A stretch of DNA of 64,000 nucleotides from Marinifilum flexuosum (lineage in GTDB: Bacteria; Bacteroidota; Bacteroidia; Bacteroidales; Marinifilaceae): contig NZ_RAPQ01000008.1 in assembly GCF_003610555.1 (NCBI RefSeq), forward strand, positions 2,100,490 through 2,164,489, given 5' to 3'. This document shows, piece by piece, positions 20,482 through 29,336 of the stretch. A model generated the notes under the pieces. The model did not search any database. It worked only from the letters and a program-made list of their open reading frames with translations, and was not told the origin of the DNA. How positions within the stretch are numbered: the stretch's first letter is position 1; each line of letters starts with the position of its first letter. The position numbers and the translations under genes are program-made.

Positions 20482-21198
20482 ATGGCTAGTGCTACAAGGC
20501 TTTACAACTGCTTCGATGCGGTTTTTATCAGTTTTTCAAGTCAAACTATAAGTATACTTGAACCAGAACATTCAAAATTCGAATCCTTCTCGACTTACTT
20601 TAAGCCGGAAATTTTACAGCAAGTAAAAGATCAGTATAATGCTGCAAGTAGTATTCCTTCCGATAAGGTTCATATTGATATTCAGGCAAAATCTACTGAT
20701 AACATTAATAAGGAGGTAGATGAGTGTGCTAAGCTTTATCAGCGTTGCAAGTTTGATATTGAATTGGTATTTCCGAATGATAAGAACCTTTGGAATCAGT
20801 TTGGCTTTAATGATTACGAGGATGCGCGTAAATCTGCCAAAAACATGTATATGTTCTATTCTGATTTTCAATTCATGGTAAATTTGCATAAAGAGGACCT
20901 GATGAAAACGGCCTGGACAGAAGATATGTTTACCAAAATTGATGAAAGAAAGAATAATTTAAAGGCCTTGATGGATGCTCAGACCAAATGTATGGTTGAG
21001 CGTGGCAGAGCAACAGAACAGCGTATAGAAACTTTAAATGTTTTGTACGAAAGCTTGGCGAAATATGTAAAAGCTGCAAAATATATTTACGAAGGTAACG
21101 ATGAGATGTTGAAGTGGTTTAAATTCCCGGTTACGGCTAATGGTAAAAAGGAAGATGCTGCTGAAGAAGTGGTTACTGACGAACAAAAAAATGAATAG
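20482..21198 (+). CDS. Uncharacterised helical protein
   Basis: 238 residues, no signal peptide and no membrane segment. It is mostly alpha-helical and charged, with an acidic C-terminal tail (EDAAEEVVTDEQKNE). Three cysteines are scattered. No family is recognised. The start ATG has normal Bacteroidota upstream sequence, codon use is ordinary, and a good terminator follows, so it is very likely a real monocistronic gene. It follows the large non-coding region. Confidence 0.75.
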   Translation: MASATRLYNCFDAVFISFSSQTISILEPEHSKFESFSTYFKPEILQQVKDQYNAASSIPSDKVHIDIQAKSTDNINKEVDECAKLYQRCKFDIELVFPNDKNLWNQFGFNDYEDARKSAKNMYMFYSDFQFMVNLHKEDLMKTAWTEDMFTKIDERKNNLKALMDAQTKCMVERGRATEQRIETLNVLYESLAKYVKAAKYIYEGNDEMLKWFKFPVTANGKKEDAAEEVVTDEQKNE

Positions 21199-21256
21199 TT
21201 TATAGGATAAAGCTCGATTCAACACTTTTTTCATGGTTGATTGGGTGTTGAATTTT

Positions 21257-21285
21257 AACCCCGACTTGGTAACTCGGGGTTTTTC
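21257..21285. terminator. Intrinsic terminator
   Basis: 8-bp stem AACCCCGA (21257-21264) with TCGGGGTT (21274-21281) and TTTT after it. A second 9-bp inverted repeat (21217-21225 with 21245-21253) lies just before. Both lie between convergent genes. Confidence 0.8.
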
Positions 21286-21346
21286 TTTTGTGAAAAAATC
21301 CTCAAACTCCGAAGAGAATGAGGATTTCACAAAGGTTCATCCGTAG

Positions 21347-22552
21347 TTATTTCTTGCTTAAAGTATCTTCAACTTTTCTTGTATAGGTTAACCTGGCCTG
21401 TGGTTTCCAGGTTTTTCCTTCGTCGGTTGATACTTTGTTTTCTACTGTAAATTGGTTACTGTCAATTTTTATATAGGTAAATTGGCGACACATTCTTGTC
21501 GCATTTGGTTTATCGGAGTAGCTTACCTGTGTATCTTCCATTACCAATACATTGTCTTTTAATTCACCCTGAAACATGTCGAATGTTGATGTGAAATCGT
21601 TGAATGCAGCAATTCTGTATTTCTTGGTTCCAGCATCGTAAGTAAAGTTAATGCTTAGGTTGTTTGGGAAGCCATTTTCGTAGCTAATCTTCTCTTGTAG
21701 CAAGTTGGTAGAAGCAAATTTGATGCAAGATTCAGTGGTTCCTCTTTCTCGATAGGTACCACGACGTCCCATAAACTCAAGTTTTACATCCCAGTCACCT
21801 TCCATGAAAGCCAATTTCGAGATCTCCTTACGTTTAGGCATTGTAAATAATGATTTATCGATCTTAGGATTAATCTCTACACTTTCGATTTGAGTAATTC
21901 TGTCGCGTTGCCAAAAAGTGCGTTCAATAAAGAAAGGGATAGTGATGCCATCCACTTCTCTAAAATCATCGAAATACATTTCGGCTGGCACAGGCTGTGC
22001 AAAATCAACCCAAGGTGCTTCACACTTGTACTCCAAGTAAGTTTTGGTGTTTAGGTACCATTTTTCCGATTTGCCATCCTCACGTGTAAGTTTTAGCACA
22101 AACATTTCCTCTCCATCAACATTTTCTTTTCCTATGTATTCAACCTTATGATCTTTCTTTTTGTAGTTTAAAAAAGGAGTAAAGAATTCAGCCTTTTGTT
22201 TGAAAACATTGGTTTCGCTTGAATTGATATTTCTGGCATATTCAATCTCTTGCCAAGGATCAATGGTCCAACCGCAATTCCCATTAAATCCTTCGAAAAC
22301 ATGTTGCTCGCCTAAATACAAATCAGAATAATAGGCTCCGCATTTTGTTTTGTAGCTTGTAAAGTCTTTTTCAAGACTAAAAGCGGTAAAACGACCTTTT
22401 ATTTTTAGGGCTTCTACCTTTTCCCATTTTTCTGCTCCTCCGTGAGCTTCAATGTGCTTGGCTATGATTTCTTCAGCAGTTTGAGCTACAAGAATGCCTG
22501 GCGTTAAAAACAAAGCAAAGAGGAAGAATGCTTGTAGTTTTTTCAGTTTCAT
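21347..22552 (-). CDS. Secreted outer-membrane lipoprotein-sorting-like protein with DUF1579-like domain
   Basis: 401 residues with a signal peptide ending near VAQTAEE. The first 235 residues resemble the LolA/LolB-like lipoprotein-sorting fold (KHIEAHGGAEKWEKVEALKIKGRF, then a long beta half-barrel). The last 150 residues (KLAFMEGDWDVKLEFMGRRG onward) resemble the DUF1579/nitrobindin-like calycin fold. It probably binds a hydrophobic ligand in the periplasm, but no ligand is known. It sits 54 bp downstream of the PQQ-propeller gene on the same strand and is likely co-transcribed with it. Confidence 0.78.
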   Translation of the reverse strand: MKLKKLQAFFLFALFLTPGILVAQTAEEIIAKHIEAHGGAEKWEKVEALKIKGRFTAFSLEKDFTSYKTKCGAYYSDLYLGEQHVFEGFNGNCGWTIDPWQEIEYARNINSSETNVFKQKAEFFTPFLNYKKKDHKVEYIGKENVDGEEMFVLKLTREDGKSEKWYLNTKTYLEYKCEAPWVDFAQPVPAEMYFDDFREVDGITIPFFIERTFWQRDRITQIESVEINPKIDKSLFTMPKRKEISKLAFMEGDWDVKLEFMGRRGTYRERGTTESCIKFASTNLLQEKISYENGFPNNLSINFTYDAGTKKYRIAAFNDFTSTFDMFQGELKDNVLVMEDTQVSYSDKPNATRMCRQFTYIKIDSNQFTVENKVSTDEGKTWKPQARLTYTRKVEDTLSKK

Positions 22553-22606
22553 GTGGGTATGTTTTTATTGATTGTTTTTTTTTATTTGATAGACTCAACT
22601 TCCGAA

Positions 22607-23833
22607 TTATTTCAATTCGTAACAAGCCATTTCAGTTAGATTTCTTAAATAGATTTTTCCATTAGTAAAAGAAGGTGCTGTCCACGATTTTCCATCAATA
22701 GCTTGTATGTTACCCAACTCGATGTATGCCTCAGGAGTAGCTTTTACCTGTATTAGTTTTCCTTTATCGGAAAGTACCAAAAGCTGATCGCCAATACGTA
22801 TTAAACTGCCTTTGCCATAACCTCTCTTGGTCCATTTTTTTTCACCAGTTTTAACCGAGATGCATTGAAGGGCTGCTACATGGAAACCATATACATAGCC
22901 ATCGTGATAAATGGATGAGCTGTAGTCGTTTTTCATACTGGTACCGCGTGATATTTCCTTTGCTTTATTGTTGTTTACTTCAAGAACGATAAAACCAGGA
23001 TTTCTAACAGCAGAAATAAATATCTTATTGCCATCAAAAACAATTGGCATTCCTGTAGGATTGCTAATAGGAGAGTTGTATGTCCAAAGTGTATCGCCTG
23101 CAGTAGTAAGAGAGTACACTTTTCGGCCGTTGGCAAAAATAATGCATTCCTTATCGTTAATTTTACCATGTACAGGTGAGTTGTAAGTTGCTATGCCTTC
23201 TCCTTTTTTCCATACTTCTTTACCTGTTTTTTTGTCGAATGCCATAAATGCTCTTGAATCGGTACCACCTACTTCAACAATAACATTATTTCCTACAAGT
23301 ACTGGTGATGAGCTAAATCCCCAACGTGGAATTTTACTTCCATATTCTTTCATGAAATCTACTTGCCAAAGAGTTTTGCCATCTTTCTTTGAATTGGCAC
23401 TTAATTTCCCGTAACTGCTTAAACTGTAAACATTCTTTTCTCCAATTGCAGGAGTAGATCTAGGTCCATCGCCAAAAGTATCGAAGAACATGTTGTCTAC
23501 TTTAGTTCTCCATACTTCATCGCCAGTTTTTTCATCGAATGCCGCAATAAACTCATCTCCAGTAATGCTATCCTTTCTTTCGCTAATCATGGTGTAGATA
23601 TTGCCTCCTGAAATGGTTAGTTCGGAGAAACCATCACCTAGTTTTTTCTTCCAAACCAGTTTTGGCTCCTTGTCTGTAAAACTTGTAAGTTCAACATTGT
23701 CGGTAGAGCCACTTCTTTGTGCACCTCTAAATTGATTCCATTCCTGATTTGGAGCTTCTTGAGAGTGTGCAGGATTTAGTAGCGCAGAAAACAGTAGTGC
23801 GCAAATGGTAAATAATAGATTCGTCTTTTTCAT
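22607..23833 (-). CDS. Periplasmic PQQ-type beta-propeller protein
   Basis: 408 residues with a signal peptide (cleaved near AHSQ). There are seven or eight repeated blades with the typical DEKTGDEVWRT, KKDGKTLWQVD and DKKTGKEVWKK tryptophan docking motifs. It lacks a dehydrogenase catalytic insert, so it is more like a BamB/PQQ_2 scaffold than an alcohol dehydrogenase. The pairing with the downstream lipoprotein-sorting-like gene suggests a shared periplasmic role. Enzyme activity is not indicated. Confidence 0.88.
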   Translation of the reverse strand: MKKTNLLFTICALLFSALLNPAHSQEAPNQEWNQFRGAQRSGSTDNVELTSFTDKEPKLVWKKKLGDGFSELTISGGNIYTMISERKDSITGDEFIAAFDEKTGDEVWRTKVDNMFFDTFGDGPRSTPAIGEKNVYSLSSYGKLSANSKKDGKTLWQVDFMKEYGSKIPRWGFSSSPVLVGNNVIVEVGGTDSRAFMAFDKKTGKEVWKKGEGIATYNSPVHGKINDKECIIFANGRKVYSLTTAGDTLWTYNSPISNPTGMPIVFDGNKIFISAVRNPGFIVLEVNNNKAKEISRGTSMKNDYSSSIYHDGYVYGFHVAALQCISVKTGEKKWTKRGYGKGSLIRIGDQLLVLSDKGKLIQVKATPEAYIELGNIQAIDGKSWTAPSFTNGKIYLRNLTEMACYELK

Positions 23834-24242
23834 TTGATTATTCTTATTTGATATTAGTCTTTAGGTTTGTCTTAAAGTACGATAAGGGATTGAAAATCAC
23901 ATTCATCAATAAACTGATGTATCAAATACCAAGCCGAAGGCTAGAAGTGACAAGTTATAAGCCAATTAATAAAAATATAGCTCTTCAGGTGCAGTATAAA
24001 GTTGTTCGGTAATGAACAATTTCTGTCCGTAAATGAATCAATTTTAAGCTAAATTTTACTTGCTATTTAGAATGATATTTTGATGTCAATTGTATAAAGC
24101 AAAAAGTCTGTGAGTTCCCTTATTTAAAATAGGTATGAATTGTTTAGATGTGTTCCCAAACAGATAGTATTTAGACTTATCGGTAACATAAATATTGAAC
24201 TTTGTAGAAGCTAAATGAGATACGTGATTACAATTAGATCTT
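23834..24242. other. Intergenic region between divergent genes
   Basis: 409 bp without a supportable gene. It must carry promoters for the PQQ-propeller gene (minus) and the hydrogenase-like operon (plus). GAACTTTG at 24197-24204 is one base from a -7 TAnnTTTG box for the latter, but no good -33 box was seen. Confidence 0.45.
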
Positions 24243-25952
24243 ATGGATGTATTAAAGCCAGTTTATACAGAACAGAACGATTGTCAGGATTGCTACAAGT
24301 GCATACGAGAATGTACTTTAAAGGCAATTAAAGTAGTGAATAATTCAGCCCAGATCCTTCATAACGATTGTATTTATTGTGGTACTTGTACACAAATATG
24401 CCCTGTAAATGCAAAAAAAGTACGCGACGATGTGAAGCGAGTGAAGGCAATGATTAATCGAGGAGATCATATTATTGTTTCCATAGCTCCCTCTTTTGTA
24501 ACCGAATTTCCGAATCTAAAAGATGATCAGTTTATTTCAGCACTTAAGGAATTAGGTTTTGCTGAAGTTTCGGAAACGGCACTTGGAGCACAGGAGGTTT
24601 CAAAACATGTAGCTAGTTATGTAGATGGTGGTGAGAATGGAGTTTATATTTCATCTGCTTGTCCTTCGGTAGTGGAAATGATTTGTAAGCATTATCCTAT
24701 ATTTAAGCAGAATATTACACCATTTTTATCTCCCTTGTTAACTCATGCCAAGTACTTAAAGGAAAAATTTCCTGATTCAAAAGTTGTTTTTATAGGGCCA
24801 TGTATTGCCAAGAAAGCAGAAAGTGATGAGTTTCCTGAATTATTGGATGCATCCTTAACTTTTACTGATTTGAAGAATTGGTTGGAAGAGGAAAATCTGG
24901 ATCCATATTTGTTTCCTGAAGATAAGGTGAATAATAGTTTTATTCCTGGCAAAGCGGGACGTGGCATCTTGTATCCAATTGATGGTGGAATGATCATGGG
25001 AATAAAGCAAAATGTTAGTGCTACTGATGCGGTTTACATGACTTTCTCGGGCATTGGAAACATTAAAAATGTTTTAAGCGATTTAAACAAATATGGTAAA
25101 ACCAACAAACTATTTTTGGAGTTATTGGCTTGCGAGGGAGGATGTGTAAATGGTCCAGGTGCTGAGAAAGAGTATTCTACGGCGATTAAACGCCTGGAGG
25201 TAATTAATAAATTGGACTCGGATGAAGCAGCTGTTTTGAATACCGATTTTTCCATTCAGCGTAATTTCGATTCCATTTCGCCAATTCCAAAATATGAGCA
25301 TTCCGAAAATAGTATAAAAGAGGCTTTAACCATGATTGGTAAGTATTCTGATAAAGATGAAATCAATTGTGGGGGATGTGGATACAATTCATGTAGAGAA
25401 TTTGCAGAGGCATATTTGGAGGATCGTTCAGAACCAAATATGTGCGTATCGTATATGAGGAAAATTGCACAGGATAAATCTTCAGCATTACTGCGTAAAA
25501 TTCCATCGGGTGTTGTAATTGTAAATGATGAGTTAAAAATTATAGAGGCCAATCAAAGTTTTGCTGGAATACTAGGCGAAGAAATTGAAGAAGTTTATGA
25601 AACCATACCTGGTTTGGTTGATGCTGATTTGAAAAAGATAATTCCATTTCATAAGCTGTTTGCATCTGCCTTAGCAACAGGGGTAGATAATTTGGAACGA
25701 GACATAAAACATGACAATAAAATGCTGCATGTAAGTATTTTTAGTATCCATAAGCATAAAATTGTTGGGGCAATTGTTAGAGATATGTCTCAACCATACA
25801 TCCAAAGGGAAGAGGTTGTGAATCGAGCAAAAACTGTAAACCGAAAAAATCTGGAAACGGTGCAGAAGATTGCATACTTACTTGGAGAAAATGCATCGGA
25901 AACCGAGGAAATGCTGAATTCGATTGTGGAATTTTATAAGCCAGCAGAATAA
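24243..25952 (+). CDS. FeFe-hydrogenase-like sensor with PAS domain (copy 1)
   Basis: 569 residues. Two [4Fe-4S] ferredoxin motifs come first (C14/17/20/24 and C43/46/49/53). The FeFe-hydrogenase H-cluster domain follows with L1 SSACPS (C140), L2 IGPCIAKKAE (C187) and L3 ACEGGCVNGPG (C297, C301). An FeS domain has CGGCGYNSC, and a PAS domain occupies about residues 415-530. All four H-cluster cysteines are kept, but the proton-relay cysteine before C140 is alanine, as in sensory HydS-type (group C) enzymes. A role in sensing hydrogen or redox state is therefore more likely than H2 turnover. It is first in an operon with a SpoIIE-type phosphatase 26 bp downstream, its likely output. Confidence 0.9.
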   Translation: MDVLKPVYTEQNDCQDCYKCIRECTLKAIKVVNNSAQILHNDCIYCGTCTQICPVNAKKVRDDVKRVKAMINRGDHIIVSIAPSFVTEFPNLKDDQFISALKELGFAEVSETALGAQEVSKHVASYVDGGENGVYISSACPSVVEMICKHYPIFKQNITPFLSPLLTHAKYLKEKFPDSKVVFIGPCIAKKAESDEFPELLDASLTFTDLKNWLEEENLDPYLFPEDKVNNSFIPGKAGRGILYPIDGGMIMGIKQNVSATDAVYMTFSGIGNIKNVLSDLNKYGKTNKLFLELLACEGGCVNGPGAEKEYSTAIKRLEVINKLDSDEAAVLNTDFSIQRNFDSISPIPKYEHSENSIKEALTMIGKYSDKDEINCGGCGYNSCREFAEAYLEDRSEPNMCVSYMRKIAQDKSSALLRKIPSGVVIVNDELKIIEANQSFAGILGEEIEEVYETIPGLVDADLKKIIPFHKLFASALATGVDNLERDIKHDNKMLHVSIFSIHKHKIVGAIVRDMSQPYIQREEVVNRAKTVNRKNLETVQKIAYLLGENASETEEMLNSIVEFYKPAE

Positions 25953-25978
25953 AAAAACAAAGCTAAAGCTGAACGGAT

Positions 25979-27163
25979 ATGCAAGATAATTTTTACATAG
26001 AGGTTGAATGTCAGCAGAGAAATCAGGTGGGCCAATCGATTTGTGGTGATGTTTTTATGTCGCGAAAGCTGAAAGATGAAGGCCGAACCATACTTGTTCT
26101 TTCAGATGGATTGGGGAGTGGTGTAAAAGCCAATGTATTGGCTACACTTACATCATCAATGATTTTGAATTACATGAAGGTGAACAAGGATATCCGAAAG
26201 GCAGCAGAAGTAATCATGAAAACTTTGCCTGTTTGTAGCAAGCGAAAAGCTGGATATTCGACCTTTACCATTGTAGAGATTGAGTGTGATGGTGACACCA
26301 GGATTATTAGCTATGATAATCCCGATTGTTTGATATTAAGGGGCCTGGAGTCTTATAAGCCTGAATGTGAAGAATTGCATCCTGAAGGAGAGGCTAATAA
26401 AGGGAAAATACTTTATTCATATCGATTTAAAGCGCAAAAGGAAGACCGAATTATATTCTGTTCCGATGGAGTTACGAATTCGGGGATGGGAACCAAACGT
26501 TTGCCATTTGGTTGGGGAATGGAGAATGTGGATCAGTTTGCAAAAGCTTTGATTAGAAAGCAGCCATACATTTCGGCTCGCCGCTTGGGAAATGATATTG
26601 TAGAAAGAGCATGTGCAAACAATAGTAATCAGCCTAAGGATGATACATCCTGTGCAGTGTTATATTACCGCGAACCTCGTAATTTGATGATTTGTACAGG
26701 ACCTCCTTACGAAAAATCGAAAGATGTGCAGCTGGTAAAGCAAATGAGTGAGTTTGAGGGAACAAAAATTGTATGCGGAGGAACAACTGCCGGTATTGTA
26801 TCAAGAGAGTTGCAAAAGCCAATAGAGGTTGATTTAAATATTTGCGATAGTGAATTGCCTCCGGTTTCCTTTATCGAAGGAGTAGATTTGGTAACCGAAG
26901 GGATATTGACCTTGGGAAAGGTGCATAGAATCTTGAGCAATTACAACCAAAATACGGTTCTAAGAAATGGTCCTGCCGATAGAATTGTTAAACTCCTACT
27001 CGAGAGTGACAAGATATTTATCATTAATGGAACCAAGATCAATGTAGCACATCAGGATCCTAAACTTCCTGTTGAATTGGAAATTAGAAGAACCGTTGTT
27101 AAGAATATCGTTGCCTTGCTTGAGGAAAAGTTTTTAAAAGAAGTAGATCTTAGCTATATTTAA
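25979..27163 (+). CDS. SpoIIE/PP2C-type serine phosphatase (copy 1)
   Basis: 394 residues. The PPM-fold metal motifs are ICGDVFMSRK, LSDGLGSGVKAN (the DGxGSG signature), a later CSDGVTNSGMG and KDDTSCAVLYYRE. A 150-residue C-terminal domain begins at the ICTGPPYEKSKD segment, shared with copy 2 but not recognised otherwise; its glycine-rich KIVCGGTTAGIV stretch suggests ligand binding. In sensory hydrogenase clusters such phosphatases are the usual output partner. The gene is co-directional and close to the hydrogenase-like gene. Confidence 0.88.
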   Translation: MQDNFYIEVECQQRNQVGQSICGDVFMSRKLKDEGRTILVLSDGLGSGVKANVLATLTSSMILNYMKVNKDIRKAAEVIMKTLPVCSKRKAGYSTFTIVEIECDGDTRIISYDNPDCLILRGLESYKPECEELHPEGEANKGKILYSYRFKAQKEDRIIFCSDGVTNSGMGTKRLPFGWGMENVDQFAKALIRKQPYISARRLGNDIVERACANNSNQPKDDTSCAVLYYREPRNLMICTGPPYEKSKDVQLVKQMSEFEGTKIVCGGTTAGIVSRELQKPIEVDLNICDSELPPVSFIEGVDLVTEGILTLGKVHRILSNYNQNTVLRNGPADRIVKLLLESDKIFIINGTKINVAHQDPKLPVELEIRRTVVKNIVALLEEKFLKEVDLSYI

Positions 27164-27193
27164 ACTGTACTAGATAACAAAACAACAAACTAG

Positions 27194-27445
27194 ATGGCTG
27201 AGAAAATTGAAATCACCATTTGCTTGGGAAGCTCATGCTTTTCAAGAGGGAATGGTAAAGCACTTAAAGCAATTAATACATACTTAGAAGAGAATAAATT
27301 AAAAGATAAGGTTTTCTTTCATGGAGAACTTTGTACGGGCAATTGTGCTAAAGGACCAATTCTTAAAATTGATGATGAATTATACGAAGAGATTGATCCG
27401 GAAGGCGTAATTGAAATATTAAATGGGGTTTTTGGCCTTGTTTAA
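27194..27445 (+). CDS. Thioredoxin-like [2Fe-2S] ferredoxin (NuoE type)
   Basis: 83 residues. The four cysteines, CLGSSC and CTGNC, have the CxxxxC and CxxxC spacing of the thioredoxin-fold [2Fe-2S] family found in NuoE and hydrogenase HydC subunits. There is no extra helical domain, so it is a minimal free-standing form. It lies between the two sensor/phosphatase pairs, 30 bp after copy 1 of the phosphatase, and probably passes electrons to or from the hydrogenase-like sensors. Confidence 0.9.
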   Translation: MAEKIEITICLGSSCFSRGNGKALKAINTYLEENKLKDKVFFHGELCTGNCAKGPILKIDDELYEEIDPEGVIEILNGVFGLV

Positions 27446-27482
27446 TTTATGCTTTAGTTTCCAACCCTAAAACTCCCGTATT

Positions 27483-29336
27483 ATGCCTTTAATCCTAACC
27501 AATAAGGACAAGTGTAATCTTAGTTATACTTGCATTCGTGTTTGTCCTGCCAAAGCGATAAAAATTGAGAATGATTATGCCCATATCATTGAAAACAGAT
27601 GTATTGGGTGCGGAAATTGTGTGACTGTTTGTGCTCAAGATGCGATCGAATATCGTAATTCCGAAGATCAGGTTAAAATATTACTGAGTGGTAACGATCC
27701 AGTTGTTGCGATTTGTGATCCAAGTATTTCTGGTGAATTCGATGATATTCTGGATTATAGAAACTTTGTAGGAATGATTCGAGCTTTGGGTTTCGATTAC
27801 GTGGTTGAAGCTGCGTTTGGAGCAGATTTGGTTGCATATAAATACAAGAAGCTTTTCGATAATTTCCATGGGAAATACTACATATCAACCAAGTGTCCTG
27901 CACTAGTAAATCAAGTGGAGAATTTCCATCCCGATTTGGTTGAAAATCTTGCTCCTATTGTACCTCCAAATGTGGCAATGGCAAAGGTTGTACATAAGAA
28001 ATATGGAAAGAATACAAAGGTTGTTTCTTTATCGCCATGCGTTGCAAGTAAAAATGATGTGAAGTTTTTTAATGGTTCGGATGGAGATATTCATGCAGTA
28101 CTCAGTTTTGTTGAACTCCGAAAATTATTTAAAGAATATGATATTACGGAAAATTCAGTAGAGTTTTCTGAATTTGATCCTCCATTTGCTCGTTTGGGAG
28201 GACTGTTTCCAATTAGTCATGGTTTGTTTCAAGCTGCTGATATTGATGTTAGCATGTTAAATGGAGGAATTATTAGTACTGAAGGAAGAAATAACTTCTT
28301 GCGTTCTATCAATGAATTTAAAACTCAGCATAATTTAAATCAGCATTTGGATTTATTTTATTGTGAAGGTTGTATTATGGGACCGGGAGCTTCTGCTGGG
28401 GGGCGTAAGTTTTCAAGAAGATCTCAAGTTATTAGATATGTGCGAAAGAGATTAAAGACTTTTGACGAGGAACAATGGCAGAAGGAGATTGATGAATATA
28501 AGAATTTAGATCTTAATCGAGGTTTTAAATCAAGAGGACAAAATCTTCCAACTCCATCGGAAGATGAGGTGCATGAGGTTCTTGTTGAAATGGGAAAAGA
28601 GAAGGTTGAAGACCAATTGGGTTGTGGTTCATGTGGTTATGAGTCGTGCCGTGAATTTGCCATTGCAAAATGTCAAGGTTTGGCAAATTATGAAATGTGT
28701 TCTTCCTATACCATTAAGAATATGAATTCTGTGATCAAAGAACTCAATATTACAAACTCTAAACTTTCACATACCAAAACTGCGCTAAAAGAATCGGAGA
28801 GGATAGCCAATGAAGAAAGAGTTATTGCTCAGGAAGCTTCAGAAACAGTATCTGCCATGCTGCAAAAATTACCTTCGGGAGTTGTAATAGTGGATGAAAA
28901 TCTGAAGGTTATTGAATCCAACACCAGTTTTGTGAATTTATTGGGTGATGAAGCAAGAATGCTAAGTGAAATTATTCCTGGTTTGGTTGATGCCGACTTA
29001 ACGAAATTGATTCCGTTTCATAAGCTATTTTCAACAGTTATTCTTAATGGTGAAGATATTTTGAATAAAGATGTACATTATGGCAATGCGCTTTTTAATG
29101 TATCGGTGTTTACGATTAAGAAAAACAAAATTGTAGGTGGAATTATCCGTGATTTATATGCTCCTGAAGTGAGAAAAGAAGAGGTGATCGGTAGGGCAAG
29201 AGCTGTAATTAAAGAAAACCTTCAAACGGTTCAGCAAATCGCATTTTTACTAGGGGAAAGTGCCTCTAAGACTGAGAAATTAATGAATTCGATTATCAAA
29301 TCTCACACTCCAGGTGATAAAGAAAGTTTAGAATAA
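27483..29336 (+). CDS. FeFe-hydrogenase-like sensor with PAS domain (copy 2, diverged)
   Basis: 617 residues, same layout as copy 1 plus a coiled-coil insert of about 45 residues between the FeS and PAS domains (SVIKELNITNSKLSHT onward). The first ferredoxin motif has Ser14 in place of the second cysteine (C11, S14, C17, C21); the second is intact (C40/43/46/50). H-cluster motifs: L1 STKCPA (C138), L2 LSPCVASKND (C186), L3 FYCEGCIMGPG (C294, C297). L3 is CxxC instead of CxxxC, one residue shorter than copy 1. The H-cluster may therefore be altered or absent. The stop overlaps the next start by one base (TAATG), so translation is coupled to the phosphatase gene. Confidence 0.88.
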   Translation: MPLILTNKDKCNLSYTCIRVCPAKAIKIENDYAHIIENRCIGCGNCVTVCAQDAIEYRNSEDQVKILLSGNDPVVAICDPSISGEFDDILDYRNFVGMIRALGFDYVVEAAFGADLVAYKYKKLFDNFHGKYYISTKCPALVNQVENFHPDLVENLAPIVPPNVAMAKVVHKKYGKNTKVVSLSPCVASKNDVKFFNGSDGDIHAVLSFVELRKLFKEYDITENSVEFSEFDPPFARLGGLFPISHGLFQAADIDVSMLNGGIISTEGRNNFLRSINEFKTQHNLNQHLDLFYCEGCIMGPGASAGGRKFSRRSQVIRYVRKRLKTFDEEQWQKEIDEYKNLDLNRGFKSRGQNLPTPSEDEVHEVLVEMGKEKVEDQLGCGSCGYESCREFAIAKCQGLANYEMCSSYTIKNMNSVIKELNITNSKLSHTKTALKESERIANEERVIAQEASETVSAMLQKLPSGVVIVDENLKVIESNTSFVNLLGDEARMLSEIIPGLVDADLTKLIPFHKLFSTVILNGEDILNKDVHYGNALFNVSVFTIKKNKIVGGIIRDLYAPEVRKEEVIGRARAVIKENLQTVQQIAFLLGESASKTEKLMNSIIKSHTPGDKESLE

